Assembly: GCF_014349155.1 (NCBI RefSeq)
Contig: NZ_JACSIT010000138.1
Coordinates: 72,759 to 136,758, forward strand
DNA: 64,000 nt
Direction: 5' to 3'
From: Neolewinella lacunae
GTDB lineage: Bacteria; Bacteroidota; Bacteroidia; Chitinophagales; Saprospiraceae
Both the position numbers and the translations under genes were made by a program. Each line of letters begins with the position of its first letter. Position 1 is the stretch's first letter. The notes beneath the pieces were generated by a model, which was not told the DNA's origin, made no database searches, and saw only the letters and a program-made list of their open reading frames with translations. Of this stretch, positions 7,650-16,714 are shown piece by piece.

Positions 7650-9629
7650 ATGAGCCAAATCAAGATCCCCTCCGAGAACGGTAACCTTTTGCTGACCAAA
7701 TCGACCAAGCTGGTCGGGATAAAAAAGCACGTAGAAGGCGCGGAGCTGGACGCCGTAGAAAGCAACGTGATGCCCAACCTGGGGGGCTTTGAAGTGGTGA
7801 CGCTCAACCCCGCCGAAGACGTTGATGAAGCCTTGGATCAGGTGCGGGCCCGCGAAGATGTGGCCATCGGTACCCACGTGTACTTCGCGGAAGGCGACAA
7901 CCGCCCGGTCATTGCCACGGGCATCATCTACTGTGAGATGGCCGAAGGGGTGGGCAAGGAAGAGCGGCAGGTCGTTTTAGACGCTTTTGCGCTGGAAATC
8001 CTGGAAGACCGCGAAGACGGCACCATTGTCTGCAAGGTGACCGAGCGCAGTCCCAACCCGCTTAAGGTCGCCGCTGCCCTCACGAAACTCAGCATGGTAC
8101 AAAAAGCCTACCCGGATTTGGACGTACCGTTGGACCAGTACTTCATGGAGCCGCGGGACGGGCTGCTGCCCAACGCCTGGCACCTGGAGAACACGGGGCG
8201 GGTGAGTGACGTGCCCAATTTCCCCCTCAAGCCCGGCGCGGATGCCAAGGTGCGGGCCGCCTGGCGCCGCATGGGCAACCTCGGTTCCAGCAACGTGGTG
8301 GTGGCCGTTATTGACAACGGCTTTGACTTAAACCACCCCGACCTGCGGGGCAAGGTGGTTGCCCCGCTCAACATTGCCAGCGGGGGCAATGACATCCCGG
8401 CCGGCAGTGGCCACGGCGACCACGCCACCCCTTGCGCCAGCGTAGCCGTGGCTTCCGCGAATGGCAGTGGCCTGGTGGGGGCCGCCCCGATGGCCCGTCT
8501 GATGCCTTTGCACGGACTGACCTATTCCAAATTCCTGACCGAGCGCATGTTTACCCACTGCATCCGCAACGGCGCCGACGTTATATCCTGCAGCTGGGGG
8601 ACGATCGACCCGCGCTACCGACCGGGCTCGGAACACGAACGCGCCATCCGGCAGGCCCTCACCTCGGGCCGCAACGGGAAGGGCTGTGTGGTCGTCTTCG
8701 CCTCTGGCAACGAAGGGCGGGAATACATCAATTACTACGCTGCCATCCCCGGTGTCATTGGGGTGGGGGCCAGCACGAGTTCCGACACCCACGCCAGCTA
8801 TTCCAACCGGGGCCAGGGGCTTAGTGTGGTAGCTCCTTCCGACGGGGGCTGGCCCATCATCGCCGCCCGCGCCAGCTGGGACCAGGGCAACCCCGGCATG
8901 CCCGTCAATAAGCGCTACTACGTCGATGGGGTCGACCGCGGCCCATTCTACAAGCATTTCGGGGGAACCAGCTCAGCTACCCCGCTGGTGGCTGGCGTAT
9001 GCGCCCTGATCCTTTCCGCCAACCCCGACCTGACCAGCGCGCAGGTGAAGTCCATCCTGGAAAGTACGGCCGATAAGATTGGCAATGCCTGGGATTACGA
9101 CAGCCGCGGCTATTCTACCAAATATGGCTTTGGGCGGGTGAATGCCGACCGCGCCGTAGCCGAAGCACTTCGACTCCGCAGTATAGGCACCACGCAACCC
9201 ACGCAGCCCACTGCGCCTACCCCACCGGTGGTTACCGTACCGACCCAGCCTACCCGGCCACCAGTCAACACGACGCCCACGACACCCACTGCTCCTACAA
9301 CCCCCACGGCACCTGCGACCGCGCCCAGTACCCCACCCGTCTCGGGCACGAACCTCTACCGCTTCAGCGTGCAAGGCATCGGCACGGCGGGCTTTGGCCT
9401 GCAGGTCTCCGTCAATAACGAATTTGCCCTGGTGCTGCGCGAAGTCGAGGAGCTGGAACGCAAATACCGCCTGCCGGTGATCGTGCACATCAGTACGCTG
9501 AACGGGCGCACCGCCTTCCGCATCATGATGGGCCCCTTCGCTACGCAAGCCGAAGCCAATACCGCCAAAAGCAAGATGGTGTCTATGGGCGCGGCAGAGC
9601 CGTGGTTGCGGGCTTTAAGTGGAGTGTAG
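7650..9629 (+). CDS. Subtilisin-like serine protease (S8) with SPOR-like C-terminal domain
   Basis: 659 aa. After an unusual N-terminal region of about 190 aa without a signal peptide comes an S8 domain with Asp in VVAVIDNGFDLNHPDL (about residue 220), His in GHGDHATPCASVA (about 254) and Ser in FGGTSSATPLVAGV (about 440). A Thr/Pro-rich linker (about 515-565) leads to a C-terminal domain ending IMMGPFATQAEANTAKSKMVSMGA, which resembles a SPOR peptidoglycan-binding repeat. A SPOR domain implies an extracytoplasmic site, yet no secretion signal is visible at either possible start. The linker contains an in-frame copy of the dispersed 19-bp element. Confidence 0.85.
   Translation: MSQIKIPSENGNLLLTKSTKLVGIKKHVEGAELDAVESNVMPNLGGFEVVTLNPAEDVDEALDQVRAREDVAIGTHVYFAEGDNRPVIATGIIYCEMAEGVGKEERQVVLDAFALEILEDREDGTIVCKVTERSPNPLKVAAALTKLSMVQKAYPDLDVPLDQYFMEPRDGLLPNAWHLENTGRVSDVPNFPLKPGADAKVRAAWRRMGNLGSSNVVVAVIDNGFDLNHPDLRGKVVAPLNIASGGNDIPAGSGHGDHATPCASVAVASANGSGLVGAAPMARLMPLHGLTYSKFLTERMFTHCIRNGADVISCSWGTIDPRYRPGSEHERAIRQALTSGRNGKGCVVVFASGNEGREYINYYAAIPGVIGVGASTSSDTHASYSNRGQGLSVVAPSDGGWPIIAARASWDQGNPGMPVNKRYYVDGVDRGPFYKHFGGTSSATPLVAGVCALILSANPDLTSAQVKSILESTADKIGNAWDYDSRGYSTKYGFGRVNADRAVAEALRLRSIGTTQPTQPTAPTPPVVTVPTQPTRPPVNTTPTTPTAPTTPTAPATAPSTPPVSGTNLYRFSVQGIGTAGFGLQVSVNNEFALVLREVEELERKYRLPVIVHISTLNGRTAFRIMMGPFATQAEANTAKSKMVSMGAAEPWLRALSGV
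9308..9326 (+). repeat. Dispersed 19-bp element, copy 3 (inside a CDS)
   Basis: Perfect GGCACCTGCGACCGCGCCC within the Thr/Pro linker of the subtilase, read in the frame that encodes APATAP. Confidence 0.9.
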
Positions 9630-9696
9630 GGCTATTTTGCCTTTGGGGCATATCGGGCAATATGCGTTTGAATATCTAGCGTGGTTTAAAATCCAC

Positions 9697-10104
9697 CTAT
9701 TTAACCCACGCCGCCCAGGGGATAACGAAAGGCAAAACCAATACCCATACCAAGAAAAATACCGCCATCCCCGAGGGATAAACTTGATTATTTTTGATGG
9801 CCGGTAAGGCAACCACCAAAAGCCAAATGCCTTTATAAATGAGTTGCAGTAACAGGACGGGGGAAAACGACAGGGGCCTCCAAAGCCCCAGCACCGAAAT
9901 AAGCGCAATGGCTAACCATAAGCAACCGATCAGGCGGATGAATTCGGCTGAAGGATAGGCATTTTGAAACACCGTTGCTGCGGATATCCTGGGGAAAAAC
10001 AAAGACGTAATTCCGATGTATCCGGCTACTACGATATTGGCCAGATAAATAATCTTTATTCCAGTCATAGTTTTATACACTCTTATGTCCATTATTTTCC
10101 ACAA
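9697..10104 (-). CDS. Small four-helix membrane protein
   Basis: 135 aa from 10104 or 131 aa from the ATG at 10092. Four hydrophobic segments (about residues 17-36, 58-76, 82-102 and 112-132) suggest a DoxX-like four-helix inner-membrane protein, but no diagnostic motif is present. Its start overlaps the end of the upstream acetyltransferase by about 30 nt, so the two are probably translationally coupled. A+T content is higher than in most neighbours, hinting at recent acquisition of the pair. Confidence 0.65.
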   Translation of the reverse strand: MWKIMDIRVYKTMTGIKIIYLANIVVAGYIGITSLFFPRISAATVFQNAYPSAEFIRLIGCLWLAIALISVLGLWRPLSFSPVLLLQLIYKGIWLLVVALPAIKNNQVYPSGMAVFFLVWVLVLPFVIPWAAWVK

Positions 10105-10627
10105 CGTAGCAAAGACATCGTTGGAAAGCAGGGTAATCCATTAACTTGGGGTGATTAAATTCCCCGGCTTTGGTCATGCCTATTTTCTTCATCACATTCT
10201 CGGATTTGGCGTTATCGGCCGTACAGGTTGCGATGACTTTTCGGAGGCCCAACTGCCCAAAAGCAAAATCGAGGCATCTTTTGGCTCCTTCCGTTGCGTA
10301 TCCCTTTCCCCAGGCGCTTTTTTTCAGCCGCCATCCGATATCGACTGCCGGAGTAAAGTCTGAGGCGTAATCCTGGTAAGCCAGGCCAATAAAGCCAATA
10401 AAGGTTCCTGAACTTAAAATTTCGGTGGCAAAATAGGTATAGCCGTTTTGCTGGTATTGTGCTTGCAGCCGCTGGATGAATTGGTCGGTTTCGTTTTTAT
10501 TCAGGCGTTTGGGAAAGTGCCGCATCACTTCTTCGTCCGCGTTGATGGCGGCGAAGGCGTCCAGGTCGCCCGGGATCCAGTCCCGAAAGCCGAGTCGTTC
10601 GGACGTAAAAAGGTAGGCTTTCTCCAT
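10073..10627 (-). CDS. GNAT N-acetyltransferase, RimJ/RimL-like
   Basis: 184 aa from the ATG at 10627; an in-frame ATG at 10648 is possible but adds residues not typical of the family. TSERLGFRDWIPGDLDAFA is the characteristic N-terminus of the RimJ/RimL subgroup, and AWGKGYATEGAKRCLDFAF is the acetyl-CoA-binding motif A. The block NAKSENVMKKIGM is the conserved N..S..V..K.GF region. Relatives acetylate ribosomal-protein N-termini or small molecules; the target is unknown. It overlaps the next gene at its 3' end. Confidence 0.88.
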   Translation of the reverse strand: MEKAYLFTSERLGFRDWIPGDLDAFAAINADEEVMRHFPKRLNKNETDQFIQRLQAQYQQNGYTYFATEILSSGTFIGFIGLAYQDYASDFTPAVDIGWRLKKSAWGKGYATEGAKRCLDFAFGQLGLRKVIATCTADNAKSENVMKKIGMTKAGEFNHPKLMDYPAFQRCLCYVVENNGHKSV

Positions 10628-10777
10628 CTGGGTTAGATTGTGGGGCACGCTGCCTCTCCGGGTGGTTTGCCCGGGGGGCTAAAATAGGCTTCTTGCTTCC
10701 CTTCTACCAAAGAAAAAAGTGCGTCAGGGAAAGCACAGTGCCGCCCCTGACGCAGTAGTCAATACTTTCCAGGATGA

Positions 10778-11197
10778 TCAGCCGATCACCCGCTTATCTT
10801 TCGCCACAAATTTTGCGAAGCCGAGGAGCGCACCCGTTACCATCAGGTTACGGAAGAAATTGACCATTTCCAACTCTTGCTCACGCGCGAGGTCTGGGGA
10901 CATCATTCCCTCGGTGCCCAGTTCGTGACCCATCGCCCGGGGGAGGTGGACGAGCAGCGCCATCAGCACGACATACAGGGCCATCATGGCGTAGGCCAGC
11001 TTATCGAACTTCCCGATCACGGCGCTTACGATGAAAGCCAGTATACAAACCAGGGTGAAGTAATTCCAGAAATAAGGGAATGGCAAGTAGTCGGGGACGA
11101 ACGACGCGCCCACTTCCGGTTTCCCCAGGTGCAACCCTACGTACAGCAAGAAAGACAGCGGAAACAGGTACTTTCCGATGTGGAGTATTTTATCCAT
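10778..11197 (-). CDS. DoxX-like membrane protein
   Basis: 139 aa with four hydrophobic helices (about 8-24, 46-64, 69-86, 116-133). HIGKYLFPLSFLLYVGLHLGKP at the N-terminus resembles DoxX/DoxD-type small membrane proteins common in Bacteroidota. Function is uncertain; family members have been linked to redox or thiosulfate metabolism. It lies 9 nt downstream of the YCII-domain gene, so the two are probably one operon with the Crp-family regulator upstream. Confidence 0.7.
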   Translation of the reverse strand: MDKILHIGKYLFPLSFLLYVGLHLGKPEVGASFVPDYLPFPYFWNYFTLVCILAFIVSAVIGKFDKLAYAMMALYVVLMALLVHLPRAMGHELGTEGMMSPDLAREQELEMVNFFRNLMVTGALLGFAKFVAKDKRVIG

Positions 11198-11206
11198 TGT
11201 TTCTGC

Positions 11207-11563
11207 TTAATTGCCTGGGAAGGGGATGAGCGGCCGAATTTCTACTGAGCTGCCTGGGTACTTTAATATCGGGCAGGTTTTGCTCCATTCCTGGACCTCT
11301 TCCAGGCTGTCTGCTTTACACAGCAAGAAGCCCGAAACCAGTACGCTATCGGCCTCCTTGTGGGGGTGACCCTGGGCTACGCCACTATGGTTGACGATGG
11401 ACGCGTCGTAGCGCATGGGGGCGGTGTGGAGCAATTTACCCTGCATTGCGATGTGGCCTATCCAAGCCTGCCACCTGGGCATATCTTCGGCCATGTCCTG
11501 GGAAGTGGACAGGTATCCGTCTGCGGCACTGGCATTACGGAATAATAAAAGAAACTCTGTCAT
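11207..11563 (-). CDS. YCII-related domain protein
   Basis: 118 aa. FLLLFRNASAADGYLSTSQDMAEDM fits the N-terminal strand-helix of YCII-related (DGPF-type) proteins, and VSGFLLCKADSLEEVQEWSKTCP the conserved second half, followed by VEIRPLIPFPG. The fold is a ferredoxin-like dimer, probably enzymatic, of unknown substrate. It is probably co-transcribed with the DoxX-like gene 9 nt downstream. Confidence 0.8.
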   Translation of the reverse strand: MTEFLLLFRNASAADGYLSTSQDMAEDMPRWQAWIGHIAMQGKLLHTAPMRYDASIVNHSGVAQGHPHKEADSVLVSGFLLCKADSLEEVQEWSKTCPILKYPGSSVEIRPLIPFPGN

Positions 11564-11635
11564 TGCTGGAGAGATTAAACGGTGAACGATACCGCAAAGA
11601 TCCCGGCCAGTATTTTCCCCGACGATGACAAAAGT

Positions 11636-12202
11636 CTACAATTTCGCTTTTAGCCGGCTGAATACATCTTTATTGATGCCGAGGTAAGAGGCAAGGAGTT
11701 TGCTGGACAGCCTGGTCAGCAATGCCGGGCGGTTTTCCATCAACCACTTGATGCGGTCGAGGGCAGAAAGGGAGACGAAGGTATTGATGCGATAGACTGA
11801 ATTGGCATAGGAAGCCTCCAGAATTTGCTTGTAAACCTTATCAAACTGCGGAACGGTTTCCATCATTTCCTGAAATCCATGGCGATCAATCGCAAAGAGT
11901 TCGCAAGGCTCCACCGTTTTAATGTTTTCGCTGGCGGGCTGGCCGCTGCCAAAGCTGATGAGCTCGCTGCACCAGTTATCTTCGATTACGATGTCTCTGG
12001 TGGTTTCGTTCATGTCGTTGTCGTAAACGTAAACTTGTAAGCACCCTTTGGCCACGAAATAGACGTACTTGCATACTTCGCCTTGGGTGAGCAATTGTTG
12101 CTTTCTTTTGGTTTCCACCCGTTGGAATTTGGCCAAGACCAAGTCGAGGTTGTCGAGATCATTACCCAGCCTTTTGCTGAGGTGGTGCCTTAGTGTCTCC
12201 AT
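11636..12202 (-). CDS. Crp/Fnr-family cyclic-nucleotide-binding-domain regulator
   Basis: 188 aa. A cNMP-binding domain (about 20-135) includes KRKQQLLTQGEVCKYVYFVAKGCLQVYV. The C-terminal region (TRLSSKLLASYLGINKDVFSRLKAKL) is the short helix-turn-helix typical of the Bacteroidota Crp-like group. The phosphate-binding cassette Arg/Ser pair of true cAMP binders is not evident, so the ligand may differ. It lies 72 nt upstream of the YCII/DoxX genes on the same strand and is the natural candidate to control them (inference). The 12203-12471 gap upstream shows no gene. Confidence 0.85.
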   Translation of the reverse strand: METLRHHLSKRLGNDLDNLDLVLAKFQRVETKRKQQLLTQGEVCKYVYFVAKGCLQVYVYDNDMNETTRDIVIEDNWCSELISFGSGQPASENIKTVEPCELFAIDRHGFQEMMETVPQFDKVYKQILEASYANSVYRINTFVSLSALDRIKWLMENRPALLTRLSSKLLASYLGINKDVFSRLKAKL

Positions 12203-12471
12203 TTTTTTGCACTTGTGGTATTCTTCGGTGGCTCACTGCACTCTTCCCTGCGGGCCGCGCGCCAGCGTTTTTCAGGTCCTGAGGCGTAAAAATAGGGCTG
12301 TGGGGATGATTTTTCCTAGACTGTAACTCTTTTCACGGCACTTGGCAGGCCCTCGGGTCTTTTCCTTACTGGTACAGCGCCTACTTGATGCTGAAGGTGC
12401 AATAGGATCATGAAAAAAATTAGTTATTGCGGATGTCCGGGCCAACTGCTTTTTACTTACATCTTTATTCG

Positions 12472-13491
12472 TCAGTTGGTGAACTTAATCAGAACATAAG
12501 TAAGGACGTAAGCAAAAACGGGAGCGATTGCCCAAATGGTAAAGAATCTTTGCACGGTATTCTTTCCAAAGGTTCTCTTAAATCCGACTTTGCTGACACT
12601 CAATGCAATGAATGCTACTCCATTTAACTGCACCAGTGAAGTAGGAATGCCTTTCGTCACGGAGGCGACTAAAAGGAGAGTGGCAGTAATGACCGCAATT
12701 ATGGTCGCGTAGAAAGGAGAAACTTCCACGATATCTTTTCCAGTTGTCTCTGTCACCTTATGCCCCAACAAGGAACTTCCGATGGCAAAACAAGGAGCGA
12801 CAATCAAAACGGATAAGATGATAATGGGCAGAAAGTTTTTGATCGATCCCTGCCCAATTTCATTGGCGGTTAACGAAGCGATGGGTGCCGCAGCGTTGGC
12901 TACGTTGTTGGCTCCGATGGAGAAGGCGACGTATAACGAGGATAGAATCAAAATTGCCTTCAAGCCTTTGTGCCGACTCAAGTGCGCATAATCATCGGTA
13001 AAAAATTTGGCTTTGAGCAAAGGAAAAACCCATTTTGATAGGCTCAGCATCATTAAAAAGGCAATAATCGGGAGAATGACCCAGGTAGGGATGACTTCGT
13101 AAAACAGTTTGCGGGTATTGAGGCCGTCCAAAGCTGTTGCAGCACCAGCAATTGAAAGTACGGTAGCTTGACTGGTAGACTGTGGCACTCCCATCAAGTT
13201 CGCTACCAGTATGGACACACCAATGGTAAATAAAATAATAGAAGTATTCAAAGGGGTAAAGTAGGAATGATCCAGCAATCCATCACCCAGCGTTAAGGAA
13301 ACTTCTTTACCAGCAATCAAGGCCCCGGCCAGTACCATGATGCCAAATAGCCCAGGTATCAGCGTTCGCTTTAACACATTCGCTCCGTAGGCCGCAGAAA
13401 ACGCAGGGGCCGTTCCACTGCCACCCATATTCATGGCCAAAAACATGGCCAACAGAAATGGGACTGTTAAATTGGTGAATAATTCCGACAT
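12472..13491 (-). CDS. PiT-superfamily anion permease (phosphate or sulfate)
   Basis: 339 aa, about ten membrane segments. AMNMGGSGTAPAFSAAYGAN near the N-terminus and FSIGANNVANAAAPIASL in the second half are the duplicated PiT signature (G(A/G)NNVANA-like). Most PiT members carry phosphate, but the CysP subgroup carries sulfate/thiosulfate. The context (Rrf2 regulator with a cysteine cluster, TonB receptor) makes a sulfur-related substrate plausible; sequence alone does not decide. It follows the receptor gene by 116 nt on the same strand, probably one operon. Confidence 0.85.
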   Translation of the reverse strand: MSELFTNLTVPFLLAMFLAMNMGGSGTAPAFSAAYGANVLKRTLIPGLFGIMVLAGALIAGKEVSLTLGDGLLDHSYFTPLNTSIILFTIGVSILVANLMGVPQSTSQATVLSIAGAATALDGLNTRKLFYEVIPTWVILPIIAFLMMLSLSKWVFPLLKAKFFTDDYAHLSRHKGLKAILILSSLYVAFSIGANNVANAAAPIASLTANEIGQGSIKNFLPIIILSVLIVAPCFAIGSSLLGHKVTETTGKDIVEVSPFYATIIAVITATLLLVASVTKGIPTSLVQLNGVAFIALSVSKVGFKRTFGKNTVQRFFTIWAIAPVFAYVLTYVLIKFTN

Positions 13492-13607
13492 GGATCAAAA
13501 TTTCCCCCTCCCAGCTTTTGAAGACTGGAAGGGGGACAGCTAGTAGTAGAAAAAAAAGTGCACTGGGCGCGTAGCAAACCAAACTCTGCCCAAAATCTCG
13601 AAAAAAG

Positions 13608-16166
13608 CTAAAACAAATTATAGCGCAGGGTGATGCCGTAGGTACGGGGGTCACCAAGCACGCCTGCATAATGCCCGGCGTTTCCTCCCGCTGCCAGGAG
13701 CTGCTCGAAGTAGTCCGTATTGGTGAGGTTTCGGCTCCAGACGTACACCGTGATGCCTTCCTGGGTTCTGAAACCGAAGCGGGCGTTGACCAGCGCGTAG
13801 CCATCGATGTTCAGGAAGAGGGACGGGGTTGGATTAGAGGAAAAAGAGGAGCGGTAGAATACGTCAGTGCCGAAAAAGAGTTCTCCTTTTTGCCCGATCA
13901 GTTTTCCTCCCGTAAATAATTCAATACCCGAAGCAACCGACCATTTAGAGATGCCAGGGAGTACTTCGCCGGAGATGTCTTTCACTTCATTGCCACCGCT
14001 GCCCGTTTCTTCCAGGGGCACGGGGGCATTGGTGAACTTTACGTATTTCCCGTCCGTGTAGCTTACCGAAGTAGTAAACCTTAGGTGTTTCGGCAGGTTA
14101 TAAGCGCCTTCAATTTCAATTCCGGTCGTTCGTACTTGCTCGGCATTAGCCAGGTACCCCCTGATCACGCCAATTTCAGCGGAACGTACCGTGGTTTGGT
14201 AGTTAAAAATATCCGTGTTGAAGAAGGTAAGGTTAAGGGTACTATTTTTCACGGGCCGCGTTTTAACCCCTACTTCATAATGACTTACGCGCTCTGGTTG
14301 AACAACTGCCAAGTCTAAGACGGGAACTCCTTCTTCAGTCGGGATTCCCCCAAGGTTCAACCCAACTGGTTTGAATCCATTAGAGTAAGTCGCGTAGCCC
14401 ATTACCGCTTCACTAAACACATAACGCAGGCTCAACTGTCCGGAAATATTCCAATCGTCTACCTCCGCCTGGAAGGTAAGGGGCGTAAAAACCCTGCGCT
14501 GCAAAGCGAGTAGATCCGGATCGGTAGTGACTAAACCACCCGAAACCTTTCGCGAAAAGTCTACTTCCTTCTCATCGTAATTGAACCTAATACCAGGCGT
14601 GGCAATCAACTTTTCGGTAATCTTCCAGTCTACCTGGGCAAACAAGGCACCACTAAAGTTTCTGAAACTGGGCCGGTCCTCTTGGGTAAGCCCGTCCAGC
14701 AATCCCGGGGTTTCCCAGAGTGGATTCTGGTTGTTTTGGACAAAGCGCCACTGCTCACTTCCCGCTATCTGAGTGTGCGCCCCAATGGGGTCCAATGTTT
14801 GGTAGAAAGCAAATAAGCCCACCGTTCCATTTACTTGTTCGTTAATCTCCCCCGAATAGCGTAACTCCTGCGACCATTGGTGGTGAATAGAAGGAGCCTG
14901 GGACTTGTTAATGGCATCTAAGCCCGTAAAGTCCCGGTCACTGGAAGGACCCCACTCCCAAGTCCTCCAAGCTGTAGTGGACGTCAATACTCCATTGCCC
15001 AATGCAAAGTCTGCATTCAGTGCTACCCCACCCATGTCCTGATCGGAACGCCAGGGGGTATTGGTATCAATGACTCGGTCAAAAGGATTCCGACTGGGCA
15101 ATTCATAGTTCAAGTCAGCAATAATTTGCTCAAACTGCCGGAATGCAGGTCGCTGCGTAGGTGCGGTACCGGCGTACACTTGGGCGTAGCCATCGGGCCG
15201 TTGCCGCGTATAATCCGCCGCCAAATTGATGCTGATGTTTTTGGTAGGCAGGAAAAGGACTTGTCCCCTCACCCCCTGGTTATTGAGGGTGTTGGTGTAG
15301 CTTTCGCTGGCTTCATTGTAGATGGTGCCGTCCCGGTGAGTCCCCGTAAAGGATAGCCGGGCAGCGACTTTGTCTTTTACCAGTGGACCAGAAATGGAGG
15401 CCTTGGTTTGAATGAACCCGAAGTTGCCAAACGACTGTTCAAAGATCCCCGACGTACTGAAAGTGGGCTTACGGCTAGTGATGTTAAAGGTGCCGGCGGT
15501 CGTGTTTTTCCCGAAAAGGGTGCCCTGTGGACCGCGTAATACCTCTATCTGTTGGATGTCAATGAAGTCGAGGGTGGTCGCGGCTGGCCTGGCGTAGTAA
15601 ACGCCATCGACGTAAAAACCGACGCCCGGGTCAATGCCATCGTTGGTAAGCCCGAAGGTAGAGCCTATGCCCCGAATGTTGAGGGTAGTGTTCCGGGGGT
15701 TGGAGGAGTAGAGTTGTACCGAAGGCACCAATTCCTTGACCCGGTTTACGTTGAAGGAGGTGGAGTTATCCAGTTCCCTGGCACCAATCACGGCAATTGG
15801 TATGGGAATTTCTTGCACCTCTTCGCTTCGTCGCCGGGCAGTAACGGTCACCTCGTTCAGTGCCGAAGAGGAAGGAAGCAGGTAGATTTCTACTGGTTGG
15901 TTGTCAGCAACTTCCACCTGCTTGCCTTCGTAACCCACGTAACTGATCACTAAGGTTGCTGGATAGGTCCCCCCGTAGGAAAGCGAAAACGCCCCGTTCA
16001 GGTCGGTGCTGGTGCCGTTGGAGGTTCCCTTTACCAAAACGGTTGCCCCCGTAAGGAGATCAGTGGTCTGCGCATCGTAGACCTTCCCCGTTATGGCCGT
16101 CTGCGCCGAAGCTGTTAAGCTGGTCAGTGCCAGCAAGAGAGTAGTGAGTAGATGATTTCTTTTCAT
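13608..16166 (-). CDS. TonB-dependent outer-membrane receptor
   Basis: 852 aa. Signal peptide (residues 1-21, ending SLTASAQ). A carboxypeptidase-regulatory-like N-domain follows (about 22-105: ITGKVYDAQTTDLLTGATV, GAFSLSYGGTYPATL), then the plug (about 115-230: VTARRRSEEVQEIPIPIAV, GIDPGVGFYVDGVYYARP, VLRGPQGTLFGKNTTAG), then a 22-strand-type barrel ending in YNLF. The VLRGPQGTLFGKNTTAG plug and the layout match catecholate/xenobiotic-type receptors rather than SusC. A TonB box is not clear. The ligand is unknown; linkage to a PiT-type permease and Rrf2 suggests uptake of an anion or its organic ester. Promoter and palindromes are described at 16194-16265. Confidence 0.92.
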   Translation of the reverse strand: MKRNHLLTTLLLALTSLTASAQTAITGKVYDAQTTDLLTGATVLVKGTSNGTSTDLNGAFSLSYGGTYPATLVISYVGYEGKQVEVADNQPVEIYLLPSSSALNEVTVTARRRSEEVQEIPIPIAVIGARELDNSTSFNVNRVKELVPSVQLYSSNPRNTTLNIRGIGSTFGLTNDGIDPGVGFYVDGVYYARPAATTLDFIDIQQIEVLRGPQGTLFGKNTTAGTFNITSRKPTFSTSGIFEQSFGNFGFIQTKASISGPLVKDKVAARLSFTGTHRDGTIYNEASESYTNTLNNQGVRGQVLFLPTKNISINLAADYTRQRPDGYAQVYAGTAPTQRPAFRQFEQIIADLNYELPSRNPFDRVIDTNTPWRSDQDMGGVALNADFALGNGVLTSTTAWRTWEWGPSSDRDFTGLDAINKSQAPSIHHQWSQELRYSGEINEQVNGTVGLFAFYQTLDPIGAHTQIAGSEQWRFVQNNQNPLWETPGLLDGLTQEDRPSFRNFSGALFAQVDWKITEKLIATPGIRFNYDEKEVDFSRKVSGGLVTTDPDLLALQRRVFTPLTFQAEVDDWNISGQLSLRYVFSEAVMGYATYSNGFKPVGLNLGGIPTEEGVPVLDLAVVQPERVSHYEVGVKTRPVKNSTLNLTFFNTDIFNYQTTVRSAEIGVIRGYLANAEQVRTTGIEIEGAYNLPKHLRFTTSVSYTDGKYVKFTNAPVPLEETGSGGNEVKDISGEVLPGISKWSVASGIELFTGGKLIGQKGELFFGTDVFYRSSFSSNPTPSLFLNIDGYALVNARFGFRTQEGITVYVWSRNLTNTDYFEQLLAAGGNAGHYAGVLGDPRTYGITLRYNLF

Positions 16167-16193
16167 TTGGTGCGTTCTTGAGTTTTAAAACCC

Positions 16194-16265
16194 TTAAATC
16201 CTATCATTTTTATAGGCTTTAAGAACAAAGATATAAAACCTTTTAAACCTACCAACTAAGTAGGT
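16194..16265 (-). promoter_or_regulatory. Promoter of the TonB receptor flanked by two CCTAY-N7-RTAGG palindromes
   Basis: On the minus strand a -7 box TATCTTTG (16226-16233) is preceded 19 nt upstream by TTG (16253-16255). Palindrome A, CCTAT-N7-ATAGG (16200-16216, arms extending to TTAAA/TTTAA), lies just downstream of the -7 box. Palindrome B, ACCTAC-N7-GTAGGT (16247-16265), covers the -33 element. Placement over and after a promoter is that of repressor operators; the adjacent Rrf2 protein is the likely ligand (inference). Confidence 0.6.
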
Positions 16266-16282
16266 CATAAAATTTAAAAAAT

Positions 16283-16714
16283 TTATTGCTGTAGTCGATC
16301 CTCTCTGGCAACAATGTCAGCAAGGGTAGCAGCCTGCAGCCGCTTGAGGGTTTCATCCCGGATCTCCATGGCCACTTGGCGGATGCCGCAGGTCCTCTCG
16401 TCAATGCACTCCTCACATCGTTCATAAAAGTTAAAGCTCACGCAGGGCAGCAGGGAAATTGCCCCGTCCAGTAGCCGCATCACCCGGGCCATGTCAATGC
16501 TCTCCGGAGCACCGTTTAAGGAGTAACCACCGTACTTACCCTTTTTGCTGTTGAGAATGCGGGCGTTCTTGAGTTCCGTTAGAATGGACTCCAAAAACTT
16601 CAATGGAATGTTTTGGGCCTCGGCGATCTTGCTTACGGATATGGGTTGCTCTTCCTGGTGCTTAGCAATGAAAACCAGTGCGGTGATCGCATATTTTGCT
16701 TTCTTTGATAACAC
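16283..16714 (-). CDS. Rrf2-family transcriptional regulator with cysteine cluster
   Basis: 143 aa. The N-terminal winged helix-turn-helix is typical (LSKKAKYAITALVFIAKH, ISVSKIAEAQNIPLKFLESIL, KGKYGGYSL). The C-terminal half holds PC, RCEEC and RTCG, four cysteines in about 22 residues (spacing C-x8-C-x2-C-x5-C), which could bind an Fe-S cluster as in IscR/NsrR, though the spacing differs from the IscR C-x5-C-x7-C. It sits directly upstream of the TonB receptor on the same strand with paired palindromes between, suggesting local control. Confidence 0.9.
   Translation of the reverse strand: MLSKKAKYAITALVFIAKHQEEQPISVSKIAEAQNIPLKFLESILTELKNARILNSKKGKYGGYSLNGAPESIDMARVMRLLDGAISLLPCVSFNFYERCEECIDERTCGIRQVAMEIRDETLKRLQAATLADIVAREDRLQQ

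Noticed and set aside
12244..12266. Possible fourteenth copy of the 19-bp element (CTTCCCTGCGGGCCGCGCGCC)
   Set aside because: It requires a 5-base deletion and two insertions relative to the consensus, so it is not distinguishable from chance in G+C-rich sequence.
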